In this document: piece by piece, positions 44,576 through 54,184 of the stretch
Layout of the letters: each line of letters begins with the position of its first letter
Position numbering within the stretch: position 1 is the first letter of the stretch
Source of the DNA: Bacteroidales bacterium UBA5507
GTDB lineage: Bacteria; Bacteroidota; Bacteroidia; Bacteroidales; Lentimicrobiaceae
Reading direction: 5' to 3'
Length of the DNA stretch: 64,000 bases
Assembly: GCA_002426195.1 (NCBI GenBank)
Contig: DIOT01000005.1
Span: 1-64,000, forward strand
Position numbers and translations under genes: made by a program
The notes under the pieces: generated by a model
What the model was told of the DNA's origin: nothing
The model's database searches: none
Seen by the model: the letters and a program-made list of their open reading frames with translations, nothing else

Positions 44576-47500
44576 ATGAAAAAAGAAGACCATTTTGTTA
44601 GCAAAACAATCAGGCATCTTTTATTTGTTGTTTCGTTTCTTTTCATCAGCACAGCTACCTTCGCTCAGGTAACTACTGCAGGTTTGAATGGACGTGTTTC
44701 AGCAAGTAATGGTGAAAGTTTGCCAGGCGCAACAGTGATCGCCATCCACACCCCTTCCGGAACTCAGTATGGAACAATTACTGATGCATCAGGATTCTAT
44801 CGGATTCCAAACATGAGAATTGGTGGTCCTTATTCCATAACTGTTAGTTATATCGGATACAAGAGTGCAACTCTTACAGAAGTTACATTAACACTTGGAC
44901 AGACTTTCAATTATAGTCCTACTTTGAACGAAGAAACATCAACCATTAGTGGAATTGAAGTGGTTAGTTCAAGAAGTGATTTATTTGACGGTAACCGTAC
45001 CGGTGCTGAAGCTAATTTCAATAACCAAACCATCAATGCATTGCCTACCATTACCAGGAGTATTAATGACTACACCCGTCTAACTCCTCAGGCAAGCGTT
45101 GGTAAAAGTTTTGCATCTCGTGACGCTCGTTACAATAACATCACTATAGACGGTGCTAACTTCAACAATAACTTCGGTTTAAGTTCAACAAACCTTCCCG
45201 GTGGTGATGCTCAACCTATCAGTTTGGATGCTATTGAAGAAATAAGTGTAAATGTTGCACCATTCGATGTTAAACAGTCAAACTTCACCGGTGCCAATAT
45301 CAATGCTGTAACCCGCAGTGGAGATAACCAGCTGAAGGTTTCTGCTTATACATTTTACAGAGGCAAGAATTATAATGGTGAAAACGTTGGTGATGAAATC
45401 ATTACTTTGACAGATAGATCAACCACAACATATGGTGCACGCATTGGAGCTCCTATCATTAAGGATAAGCTTTTCATTTTTGCAAATGCAGAAAGAGAAA
45501 AACAGAGTTATCCTGGCATTCAATGGAGACCAGCTGATCCTGAAAACGGTATTGATCCTGACCCTGCCGGTTATATTTCACGTACAACCGTTCAGGATAT
45601 GGAGACTATGCGTCAGTTCCTTACCAGCAATTATGGTTATGATCCGGGAAATTACACAGGATTGGGAAATTTCGAGAGTAAGAATTACAAACTTCTCGGA
45701 CGTCTGGACTGGAATATCAACCGCGATAATAAATTCACTTTCAGATATAATTATGTTGAGTCATCAAACGATCAGGAAACTAATGCTACAAGTGCTCCTG
45801 GTACCCGCTCAACTTTTGGTCGTATCGGTGAAAAATCAATGGCTTTTGAAGATGCCAATTATGGATTCTTAAATACTGTTAGTTCATTTGCAGCTGAATT
45901 GAACTCAATTTTCGGTAACAATGCTGCTAACAAATTCCTGGTTACTTATACCAGAATCAGAGACACCAGAGACAGCGACAGCGACATTTTCCCATATGTT
46001 GATATCTATGAGGATGGTGATCCTTATATGAGCTTTGGTTATGAGTTGTTTACATATCAGAATGATGTTAAAAATAATGTTCTGACATTCACTGACAACT
46101 TCAACCTTTTCCTTGGTGCTCATACACTTACTTTTGGAGCTTCCTATGATTATCTGTATTTTGGTAACAGCTACAAACGTTATGGTACCAGCTACTATCG
46201 TTATGCTTCAATGGAAGACTTCATGAACAATGCTTTACCAACTACATTCGGTTTAACTTATCCTTATGCTAATGCTGGTGATGGTTATGCTGAACTGAAT
46301 TTTGGGTTTGGTAGCATCTATGCTCAGGATGAATTCCAGGTTACTCCTAATTTCAAATTAACCGGTGGTATCAGATTTGAACTTCCATTCTATCTTGATG
46401 ACCTTATTCAGAATCCTTCAGTTACTGACAGTTTAACATTTAACGATCTGGATGGTAACGAAGAAAAACTGGACATAGGAACATGGCCGGACAGTAAACT
46501 TTTGATTTCTCCACGTTTAGGATTTAACTGGGACGTTAAAGGTGATCGCACTGTACAATTACGTGGAGGTACAGGTATCTTCACAGGACGTCTGCCATTT
46601 GTATGGTTCACTAACCAACCAACAAACAGTGGTGTGTTACAGAATACTGTAGAAGTTACTAAAGCAGAAGACATCACAGCTCTTGACCTGTATTTCAATG
46701 CTGACCCATTCTACCATGCAAGCAAATTTGGTGCTGAGCCAGGCGATAGAGCACCGGGAGCAATAGCTAAAGTAGATGACGATTTCAAGATGCCACAAAT
46801 CTGGAGATCAAACCTCGCAGCTGATATAAAATTACCTTTCTATGATATGGTATTAACTCTCGAAGCTCTCTATTCAAAAGACATAAATGCTCTTATCCAG
46901 CGCAATGCAAATCAAGTCATATCTGACTCTACATTCCAGGGTGTTGACAATCGTCCTCGTTTCTTCAACAGAGGCCGCTTAAACTCTGGTATAGCCTCTG
47001 CTATGGTTCTTGACAATGCAGAAGGAGGACATGCAACAATGCTAACAGTTCAACTTTCGAGACCTTTCGCTAAGGGACTGTTTGGTACTCTTGCTTATAC
47101 CTACACTATGTCTAAAGATCTTACATCCAATCCGGGTTCTGCTGCAGCTTCAGCATGGCAAAGTAATCCAACTGTACGCCATCAGAATGATCCAGGACTC
47201 AGCTTCTCACAATTTGCAGTTCCTCACCGTATAGTTGGTGCATTATCATACAACTTCGAAGGGCTTAATTTTATGAATGGTGCTTTAAAGAATACTACCG
47301 TTTCGTTATTCTATGAAGGAAGCAACCAGGGTCGTCTCTCATTTGTATACAGCACTGATATGAATGGTGATGGTAATAATGCTGACCTTATGTACATACC
47401 TGCTAACGATGATGAAATCAACTTTACTGATATCATGAGCGGTGATGCAGTTGTTAATACTGCTGCTGAACAAAGAGCTGCTTTCTGGGCTTTCGTTGAA

Positions 47501-47881
47501 CAAGATGATTACCTGAGTGAAAACAAAGGTAGCTACTCTGAAAGATACGGTGCTCTCATGCCATGGTATCACAAATTTGATTTCAGACTTTTACAAGACC
47601 TGGCTGTAATTCCTCACGGAAACCGCACCCACACTCTTCAATTAAGTCTCGACATCCTGAATGTTGGTAATCTTATTAATAAAAACTGGGGTGTCCAGAA
47701 ACGTCAGGTTCTTGGAAATTACGACATCACTCTCCTGAGATATACAGGTGCAAATGATGAAGGCGAACCAGTTTATCAACTAAATAAAGCAGGTGGAGAA
47801 TTCCCAACCAGCACTTATGTTGATGTTCTTTCAATATTCAGCACCTGGGGAGCACAGATTGGATTGCGTTATACTTTCTAA
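44576..47881 (+). CDS. Oar-like TonB-dependent outer-membrane receptor
   Basis: This 1101-residue outer-membrane protein starts at the ATG at 44576. A signal peptide ending TFAQ is followed by a carboxypeptidase-regulatory-like Ig domain (about 35-115: 'LNGRVSASNGESLPGATVIA', 'GFYRIPNMRIGG'), a plug domain (about 130-260, with 'YNNITIDGANFNN' and 'ANINAVTRSG') and a large beta barrel ending in RYTF. No SusD gene follows, and the plug and overall shape match the Oar branch rather than SusC. The ligand is unknown. Codon use is smoother (more GGT/GCT/CGT) than in neighbours, as expected for a highly expressed gene. It is a single-gene transcription unit. Confidence 0.93.
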   Translation: MKKEDHFVSKTIRHLLFVVSFLFISTATFAQVTTAGLNGRVSASNGESLPGATVIAIHTPSGTQYGTITDASGFYRIPNMRIGGPYSITVSYIGYKSATLTEVTLTLGQTFNYSPTLNEETSTISGIEVVSSRSDLFDGNRTGAEANFNNQTINALPTITRSINDYTRLTPQASVGKSFASRDARYNNITIDGANFNNNFGLSSTNLPGGDAQPISLDAIEEISVNVAPFDVKQSNFTGANINAVTRSGDNQLKVSAYTFYRGKNYNGENVGDEIITLTDRSTTTYGARIGAPIIKDKLFIFANAEREKQSYPGIQWRPADPENGIDPDPAGYISRTTVQDMETMRQFLTSNYGYDPGNYTGLGNFESKNYKLLGRLDWNINRDNKFTFRYNYVESSNDQETNATSAPGTRSTFGRIGEKSMAFEDANYGFLNTVSSFAAELNSIFGNNAANKFLVTYTRIRDTRDSDSDIFPYVDIYEDGDPYMSFGYELFTYQNDVKNNVLTFTDNFNLFLGAHTLTFGASYDYLYFGNSYKRYGTSYYRYASMEDFMNNALPTTFGLTYPYANAGDGYAELNFGFGSIYAQDEFQVTPNFKLTGGIRFELPFYLDDLIQNPSVTDSLTFNDLDGNEEKLDIGTWPDSKLLISPRLGFNWDVKGDRTVQLRGGTGIFTGRLPFVWFTNQPTNSGVLQNTVEVTKAEDITALDLYFNADPFYHASKFGAEPGDRAPGAIAKVDDDFKMPQIWRSNLAADIKLPFYDMVLTLEALYSKDINALIQRNANQVISDSTFQGVDNRPRFFNRGRLNSGIASAMVLDNAEGGHATMLTVQLSRPFAKGLFGTLAYTYTMSKDLTSNPGSAAASAWQSNPTVRHQNDPGLSFSQFAVPHRIVGALSYNFEGLNFMNGALKNTTVSLFYEGSNQGRLSFVYSTDMNGDGNNADLMYIPANDDEINFTDIMSGDAVVNTAAEQRAAFWAFVEQDDYLSENKGSYSERYGALMPWYHKFDFRLLQDLAVIPHGNRTHTLQLSLDILNVGNLINKNWGVQKRQVLGNYDITLLRYTGANDEGEPVYQLNKAGGEFPTSTYVDVLSIFSTWGAQIGLRYTF

Positions 47882-47904
47882 TCTTACATTTGACTTTAAG
47901 ATTT

Positions 47905-47930
47905 GAAAAAGCCCCGTTTGGGGCTTTTTC
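47905..47930. terminator. Strong bidirectional terminator after the TonB receptor gene
   Basis: GAAAAAGCCCC, a GTTT loop and GGGGCTTTTTC form a perfect 11-bp stem with an A tract before and a T tract within the right arm. It lies 24 bp after the receptor stop. Confidence 0.93.
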
Positions 47931-47983
47931 ATTTATGTAATACACATTTTTCATATCTTAGTCTCTTAAAACCTTTTAGTTAT

Positions 47984-48781
47984 ATGACATTACAGGTGGA
48001 ATCACAAATAAAGCAATATGCTCTGATTACAGGTGCTTCAGGTGGAATTGGTTATGAATTATCTGAGTTAATGGCTAAAGATGGGCACAATCTAATCCTT
48101 GCTGCACGTAATATCGAAAAGCTAAATGAACTATCCCGCGATCTTAATAAGAAGTACAATGTTGAGGTAATTCCTTTTAAGGTTGATTTAACTTCCGAAG
48201 AAGAAAGGACTGCTTTTATTAACAATCTCAGAGATAATAAATACCATGTAAGCATTCTGATTAATAATGCAGGATTTGGAGATGCGGGTTGTTTTGCAGA
48301 AGTAGATTGGACAAAAACTGACCGGATGATTCAATTGAACATAACGGCATTAACTCATTTAACACGAGAGTTGCTTCCCGCGATGATAGATGCAGGATAT
48401 GGTAGAATTCTTAATATTGCATCGATTGCAGGATTTTTACCCGGTCCGAATATGTCGGTTTATTATGCCAGCAAATCCTATGTAATATCCTTTTCAGCAG
48501 CTCTCAGGGAAGAATTAAAAAACACTGGTGTCACTGTGACCGCGTTATGCCCGGGACCTGTGCAAACTAACTTTTTTAATTTTGCAGGTGCTTCAGAATC
48601 CAGATTAAACACAATGATGAAACCGGCTGAACCAAAAAGCGTTGCATATTATGGATATCATAGCATGATGAAAGGAAAAGGCAGAGTGGTTCATGGATTG
48701 TTGAATAAGTTGATGGTATTTGTGATAAATTTCATTCCAGCTGAGGTTTCAAATCCTATCGTAAAAAGACTTCATACATAA
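47984..48781 (+). CDS. Short-chain dehydrogenase/reductase
   Basis: This 265-residue NAD(P)-dependent oxidoreductase starts at the ATG at 47984; the frame extends upstream through the terminator hairpin, which rules out the longer start. It has the Rossmann motif TGASGGIG, an Arg at the end of beta-2 ('LAARN') suggesting NADP(H), NNAGFG, and the catalytic Ser in NIASIAG with Tyr and Lys in YYASKSY. It resembles the DltE/YqjQ group of classical SDRs acting on unknown substrates. It is the first gene of an apparent operon with an LpxR-like and a CapA-like gene (gaps 4 and 9 bp). Confidence 0.92.
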   Translation: MTLQVESQIKQYALITGASGGIGYELSELMAKDGHNLILAARNIEKLNELSRDLNKKYNVEVIPFKVDLTSEEERTAFINNLRDNKYHVSILINNAGFGDAGCFAEVDWTKTDRMIQLNITALTHLTRELLPAMIDAGYGRILNIASIAGFLPGPNMSVYYASKSYVISFSAALREELKNTGVTVTALCPGPVQTNFFNFAGASESRLNTMMKPAEPKSVAYYGYHSMMKGKGRVVHGLLNKLMVFVINFIPAEVSNPIVKRLHT

Positions 48782-48785
48782 ACGG

Positions 48786-50078
48786 ATGAAAGTTAGTAAA
48801 CGGAAATTATGGCTTATTCTTATTACCCTGTTACTCATAGGGTGTAAGAGAGCACAACTTCCGGATTCTGTTGCTAACGATGCAGACCAACAGCATGATG
48901 CGTCCAAAGAAGCTCTCGCAAAGTCACTAATATCTAATGAACCTGATTCAAGTATTAACTTAGTTAAGACAGAAAAAATTGAGATTACTTTACATGATGA
49001 GAACCTTGAGAATATTAAGTATCCTTCAATTGAACAGCTTAAGCAAAAGTTTCAAAACATATCCCTCCACGACACTTCAAAACTTTATGCACCAAAGCCT
49101 CTTATAGTTAAAAATCCAGTCACTAACTCTTACATTTGGCCTTATCAATCCTTCGAAGTATTATTCGACAATGACATGTTCAATAATACTGACCGGTATT
49201 ATACAAATGGTGTAAGGTTAACTTTTAATTCCCCCGCACTGGCCTTCTGGAGAATCAACAGTATATTCCCGTTTTTGTCGAAACAAAGTATTGAGTATAA
49301 CAGCATTTCTTTACAGCATGAAATGTTTACTCCATACACGACTAAAAAGCCACCAACGCTGGTTAATGACAGACCTTATGCATCCGCTTTGTTTATCACA
49401 TTCACCCGGAGAACAGACAATCCTGACAGAGGTATATCTCTTAAATCGTCGCTTGACATTGGTGTAACTGGAGAAATCGCACTTGGCAGCCTTTTACAGA
49501 AAGGGGTTCACGCTTCAGTGTCTTCAAATGACCTTCCGATTGGGTGGGAAACTCAAATACCCAATGACATATTACTGAATTATAGTCTTCAATTACAAAA
49601 CAAGATAGCTTCAGCGGGGATATTTGATGCAGCATATACAGGATCAGCTTCTCTTGGATCAAGACTAACAGCCCTGAATTCAGGGATAATTTTTTGCTTT
49701 GATTCCAAAAAGTCAGCTAAAAAACTTGAAGTTAGTGACGATTCCGACTTCAGGAAACCGGGTGTTCATTCGTCATCTTCTGATAAGCCAAACAAATACA
49801 TAACAAACGGTTCAGGTATTACATATTCTGCGGCAGCCACATTGACAGCCAATTTGGTTGGTTATAATTCAACGCTGAATGGAGGATTATTTAACAGAGG
49901 GCATGCTTTTATTATTAAACAGAATGAAATGGAGCGTCTGACTTTTCTTGGTTCATTAAGCTTCACCATTAGATACAGACAAGTCTCATTAAGCCTTAGT
50001 CAGTTTTTTCTAACTCCAGAATTCAAAAGTGGAAAGAGCCATTTCTGGGGACAAATCGGTATTAAAATAGGTTATTAA
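48786..50078 (+). CDS. LpxR-family outer-membrane lipid A deacylase
   Basis: LpxR removes the 3'-acyloxyacyl group of lipid A at the outer membrane. The 430-residue protein is a lipoprotein-like product with the signal MKVSKRKLWLILITLLLIGC (Cys about residue 20), a polar linker of about 85 residues and then a barrel. The family signature is clear: DNDxxxxTDRYYTNGxRL with the conserved Asn, Asp and Thr, and 'NDRPYASALFITFTRR'. An N-terminal lipid anchor and long linker are unusual for LpxR. The barrel ends in a GIKIGY strand. The gene lies between an SDR and a CapA gene with gaps of 4 and 9 bp. Confidence 0.88.
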   Translation: MKVSKRKLWLILITLLLIGCKRAQLPDSVANDADQQHDASKEALAKSLISNEPDSSINLVKTEKIEITLHDENLENIKYPSIEQLKQKFQNISLHDTSKLYAPKPLIVKNPVTNSYIWPYQSFEVLFDNDMFNNTDRYYTNGVRLTFNSPALAFWRINSIFPFLSKQSIEYNSISLQHEMFTPYTTKKPPTLVNDRPYASALFITFTRRTDNPDRGISLKSSLDIGVTGEIALGSLLQKGVHASVSSNDLPIGWETQIPNDILLNYSLQLQNKIASAGIFDAAYTGSASLGSRLTALNSGIIFCFDSKKSAKKLEVSDDSDFRKPGVHSSSSDKPNKYITNGSGITYSAAATLTANLVGYNSTLNGGLFNRGHAFIIKQNEMERLTFLGSLSFTIRYRQVSLSLSQFFLTPEFKSGKSHFWGQIGIKIGY

Positions 50079-50087
50079 ATATTTACT

Positions 50088-51254
50088 ATGTTACTAAATA
50101 TTGCTCGTACAGGATTTCTGGTCGCATGTTTGCTTTCCGCTTCAAAGGTTAGTGATTCTGAAAATATTCAAGATATCAAGGCCCCGGCTGACAAGGAAGT
50201 GACAGTCTTATTTGCAGGTGACATTATGCAACATGGACCTCAAATAACTGCTGCATGGAACGACTCGCTCAAAGAATATGATTATAGCAGTTGCTTTCAG
50301 TATGTGACTGATATTGTTAGTGGTTATGATATTGCAATCGCAAATCTTGAACTTACATTAGCAGGTGAACCTTATACCGGTTATCCACAATTCAGTGCAC
50401 CGGATGAACTTGCTGTTGCAGTGAAAAATGCAGGATTTGATATTCTGGCGACAGCAAACAATCATAGTTGCGACAGCGGTGATAAAGGCATTATCAGAAC
50501 AGCTCATGTTATTGATAGTCTTGCAATAATGCGAACAGGTACCTTCTACGACAGTACTGACTACAAATCACGACATCCACTGATGATAGAATCTAATGAA
50601 ATTACTATTGCTTTATTGAATTACACATATGGGACAAACGGTTTGCCATTTAATTATCCTGCAATGGTTAACCTGATTGATAGAGATAAAATAGTTGCAG
50701 ACCTTGCATATTGCAAAAGTCTTAATCCTGATTTCATTATAATATATTACCACTGGGGAAATGAGTATGAAACCCAACAGAACACTCATCAGGAAGAACT
50801 AGCCAGATTGAGTATTGAAAATGGAGCTGATGCAGTAATAGGTTCACACCCTCATGTTATCCAACCTTTTGTTTACACGGCATCAACAGATTCGCTTGGA
50901 AGAAACAACCTTGTTGTATATTCTCTAGGGAATTTCGTTTCAAACCAGCGAGACCGCAATAGAGACGGAGGTGCTATGGTAGGCTTTAAACTCAGCAAAA
51001 CATGGAACCGTACTACTTTAACCGACCCGGTTTATCATTTGACATGGGTTTATACTCCAACAGAAAATAACAAAAGGCAATATTACATTCTACCGATTAA
51101 CGATCCTAACATCAATCAGGAAATGAGTTGGGAAGATCAGCATAAAAGAGCGCAATTTATAAATGACTCCCGGGAAAGATTGAATAACAAGCCGGGTTCA
51201 TTACCAGAAGCGCCATTCGTGAGTACCGACAATCTCGAAACTCCTGAACCTTGA
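50088..51254 (+). CDS. CapA-family metallophosphatase-like protein
   Basis: This 388-residue protein of the CapA/PgsA family, known from poly-gamma-glutamate capsule export, folds like a calcineurin-type metallophosphatase. It has VLFAGDIMQHGPQI with the metal Asp, ANLELTLAG, ATANNHSCDSGDKG with Asn-His, YYHWGNEY, GSHPHVIQP and VYSLGNFVS. An N-terminal hydrophobic stretch suggests export. No capB or capC synthesis genes are near, so a polyglutamate role is unlikely; a lipid or glycan phosphate target is possible. It is the last gene of the SDR-LpxR-CapA unit. Confidence 0.9.
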   Translation: MLLNIARTGFLVACLLSASKVSDSENIQDIKAPADKEVTVLFAGDIMQHGPQITAAWNDSLKEYDYSSCFQYVTDIVSGYDIAIANLELTLAGEPYTGYPQFSAPDELAVAVKNAGFDILATANNHSCDSGDKGIIRTAHVIDSLAIMRTGTFYDSTDYKSRHPLMIESNEITIALLNYTYGTNGLPFNYPAMVNLIDRDKIVADLAYCKSLNPDFIIIYYHWGNEYETQQNTHQEELARLSIENGADAVIGSHPHVIQPFVYTASTDSLGRNNLVVYSLGNFVSNQRDRNRDGGAMVGFKLSKTWNRTTLTDPVYHLTWVYTPTENNKRQYYILPINDPNINQEMSWEDQHKRAQFINDSRERLNNKPGSLPEAPFVSTDNLETPEP

Positions 51255-51305
51255 AACCTGACAAATCAGGTCAACAAAGAACCAAAAACATAGATCCAGG
51301 AACAG

Positions 51306-54119
51306 CTATTGAGCCCTGGACTTGGCATCTGCTATAATCTTGTCAGCCTGTTGTCTCGCAGCATTCATAATTCCATCAGCTTGTTTCTTTGCTGCGTCAG
51401 TTAGTGCTGTAGCTTTCTTGTCAGCCTCTTTCTTCACCTGATCAGCAGCTTTCTCAGCAGCTATTTTTGCTATGGGTCCCTTCTTACTTCCTTCAGCAAT
51501 AAGATTATTAGCCTGGTCATTAGCTTCCTTCCGAAGCTTTTGAGCTGACTCTTCAGCAGTTGCAATAAGCTTATCTGCCTTAACCTGAGCTTCTTTTAAT
51601 ATCTTTTGCGCCTGAACATTTGCCTCATCAATATACTTATTAGCTTCTTCCTTAACTTTCGTTACCACTTCTTCTTTCTTTTGCTGGACCACTTCCTTTA
51701 AACCTTGTTTAAGATCGGTAGTGGACTCAGCCAGATTTAAAGAAACTTTGGGATCGGTTACTAAACCTTTTATACTGGCAGATATAGGCACAGTTTGACC
51801 CAAGCTAAAATTTGCACCAGCTTTGTTAACTTTACTAACCAGTCCTTCAAGCACATTATTAGCAGCTCCGCCAAATGTGCTTCTTGGGATTTCCATGGCC
51901 AGTATGTATTCAAGCGTCTGGTCGAATGAATTCCATCCCGAAATACTGGTGTTTATATTTCCCATTTTCACATCAAATGGTTTTACAAACACTTTACCAT
52001 CTTCAATGTCAAACGACAGGTTAATCTTGTTAACTGCAAATTGCTTGAACTGATCAAGTTTCAATGCATCCGCCATTCTGTTAAACGCTTTTACATTAGT
52101 AACAGTTATTGCAGGAGATGTAAGACGTCCATTTCCCTGTAATGAAGCAGGTATTGGCATCATTCCATCATCAAGCTGAGTGTTGAAACTAAGAGTAGAG
52201 CTTATTTTCCCTTCTGTCTGTTCAGCTATCGGCGCTAGTTTTCTTACTGTCAGGAAACTTTTAAAAGCCTCTCTCATAGATATATCCTGAAGGTTCATAG
52301 TCATATCAACCTCCGGCACTTCTGACTTTGTTGAATAACTTCCACTTAAGGCCATCATACCATCAAGCGCATTTAAACGGAGGTTTTCAAGTGACAGGAC
52401 TTCATCTTTTATCCTTAATACGCCTTTAATATTTGTGGCCTCCAGATCACCGTAGATGATTCTATTAAAAGTAGAATTGATTGAAAATGTTATGTTTTTA
52501 GGCACTTTTATGATACTCAGTTGACTCGAAGATGTGTCTGATTCTGTTTCACTGGCTTCTGGCATGAGATCATTTAAATTGAAATAATTTGACACGAGGT
52601 TCAGAGATCCACCCAATTCTCCATTGTCAAAAATAAAAGGTAGATAATTAAAAATATTTCCGTCGGCGGAGAAATCATTACGACCAACCTTCGCTGACAT
52701 ATATGGCATATTTATCACGTCCGGTGAGATATCAATCCTTGCCCTGGATATTGAAACTGCATCAGGTATTGAAGCAGTATTGTAAATGAGATCGGATATG
52801 TTAATAAAACCATTCGCTTTGAAATTGTTAAAATCGCGGTTTTCCGCAGCAGATTGGTTGCCTTTGACAGCAAAGTCCGCATCAATTAGCCCTTTGAGAT
52901 TATCGCCTTCTTCAAGCGGATAAATCTTCGAAACATCATCAAGTGATACCTTTCCTTTCATTGTGACATCAAGATAGGGATCACTTATCGGCGTCCGGGC
53001 ATGAATTACAGCATCTACCGGATTTCCAAGCATTTCTACATGAAGGATTGGAACATCTATTATTGTAGCATCAGTATCTCCGGTTTTATTATCAATCTTG
53101 GCTTGTATATTTATATTATCAACAGATCCAGGAAGAGAGGGATATTTGAACATACCGTCCTTAATATCGAGGTTTACCCCATAAGAAGGCATAGTTGTTT
53201 CACTGTACAAGCCTTTAACGAATCCTGCAAAAGCAAGCGTACCGGCAGTCTCAACCTGATTAAAATCCTTTGCATACACTGCAGGAATTAGAGATAGAAA
53301 ACTTTTAAATTCATTCCGCACTGCATTAAATTTTATATCCATATCATAACCTTCTTCGGGCATCGCAAAGAATCCCTGGGCTAAAACTTCCAGGTCATTC
53401 ACTATCAATTTAGCATCAGGAAAGGTAAATGTATATGTATCGAGATTAACTCCGATTTTTGAGTCAAGCGAGGCTGTGGCTCTATTCAGGTATCTCACTC
53501 CATCATAGTTCACCATAAGACTATTGATTGTTACTTTTGTGTCCAGGTCACTCTGTACCTGGCTCAAGTCACCTCTTAACGCCAAATCAATACCATCAGC
53601 CTTCGTATAAAATGGGATTGAGGCGTCATCATATATCAAAAATGCATTGTTCATAGTAAGCTTCTTCAGGGAGACTTTAAAGTCACTTGGTTCAGAGATA
53701 GTGTCCACAACTGCTGTCGTGTCACTTTTAACGATATCCCAGTTTGCAGTCCCATCTTCAAGTACCCTAAGTTTAACTCTCGAATCATTTGCTGAAATTT
53801 TGCGTACTTCATAAGCTTTTCCTCTTATAACACTCATAAGGTCAAGTGTCAATCTTAAGTCAGGTGCCGAAAACAATGTATCCTTCTCAAATTTGTCTAT
53901 ACCGGCAACACTTAACGACTCCACTGTTACAGTTACATTGGGAAAGTTACGGATCAATGAAATTCCCAAATCGGTAAACTCCACTTTAGCATTAAGATTT
54001 TCATTAATTGCCTTTTTGGCAGCTGTCATTATTTTTCCCTTGAATGCAAATGGAAGAATAATTAGCAAAGCCAGCACAATTATGATGACGATAGCAAATA
54101 CTTTGATGACTTTTTTCAT
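51306..54119 (-). CDS. AsmA-family envelope protein with C-terminal coiled coil
   Basis: This 937-residue protein has an N-terminal membrane anchor (about 5-27). A very long AsmA/TamB-like region follows, with the start 'IIVLALLIILPFAFKGKIM', the 'LRLTLDLMSVIRGKAYEVRKI' strand and an AsmA C-terminal part near 620-780. AsmA-like proteins bridge inner and outer membranes and move phospholipids. The last 140 residues (about 800-937) are an unusual Ala/Lys/Glu-rich helix with repeated 'A(Q/D)K.L..A' phrases, probably a coiled coil. The gene is monocistronic or first before aroC-side genes on the minus strand and is convergent with the CapA gene. Confidence 0.88.
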   Translation of the reverse strand: MKKVIKVFAIVIIIVLALLIILPFAFKGKIMTAAKKAINENLNAKVEFTDLGISLIRNFPNVTVTVESLSVAGIDKFEKDTLFSAPDLRLTLDLMSVIRGKAYEVRKISANDSRVKLRVLEDGTANWDIVKSDTTAVVDTISEPSDFKVSLKKLTMNNAFLIYDDASIPFYTKADGIDLALRGDLSQVQSDLDTKVTINSLMVNYDGVRYLNRATASLDSKIGVNLDTYTFTFPDAKLIVNDLEVLAQGFFAMPEEGYDMDIKFNAVRNEFKSFLSLIPAVYAKDFNQVETAGTLAFAGFVKGLYSETTMPSYGVNLDIKDGMFKYPSLPGSVDNINIQAKIDNKTGDTDATIIDVPILHVEMLGNPVDAVIHARTPISDPYLDVTMKGKVSLDDVSKIYPLEEGDNLKGLIDADFAVKGNQSAAENRDFNNFKANGFINISDLIYNTASIPDAVSISRARIDISPDVINMPYMSAKVGRNDFSADGNIFNYLPFIFDNGELGGSLNLVSNYFNLNDLMPEASETESDTSSSQLSIIKVPKNITFSINSTFNRIIYGDLEATNIKGVLRIKDEVLSLENLRLNALDGMMALSGSYSTKSEVPEVDMTMNLQDISMREAFKSFLTVRKLAPIAEQTEGKISSTLSFNTQLDDGMMPIPASLQGNGRLTSPAITVTNVKAFNRMADALKLDQFKQFAVNKINLSFDIEDGKVFVKPFDVKMGNINTSISGWNSFDQTLEYILAMEIPRSTFGGAANNVLEGLVSKVNKAGANFSLGQTVPISASIKGLVTDPKVSLNLAESTTDLKQGLKEVVQQKKEEVVTKVKEEANKYIDEANVQAQKILKEAQVKADKLIATAEESAQKLRKEANDQANNLIAEGSKKGPIAKIAAEKAADQVKKEADKKATALTDAAKKQADGIMNAARQQADKIIADAKSRAQ

Positions 54120-54184
54120 AATGCTGTTGTTTTTTGATTTAAACGATTGGAAAGTTTTTCCTTATACGAAACATTCAACGCTTT

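Noticed and set aside
45432..45872. A 146-codon plus-strand open frame in another frame
   Set aside because: It is embedded in the TonB receptor gene; no motif and the receptor frame is intact.
44576..47881. SusC/SusD nutrient uptake pair
   Set aside because: No SusD-like lipoprotein gene follows; a strong terminator and an SDR gene do. The receptor fits the Oar type.
51256..51271. A 6-bp hairpin after the CapA gene
   Set aside because: ACCTGA-CAAA-TCAGGT is too short and has no T tract; it may be a terminator but cannot be supported alone.
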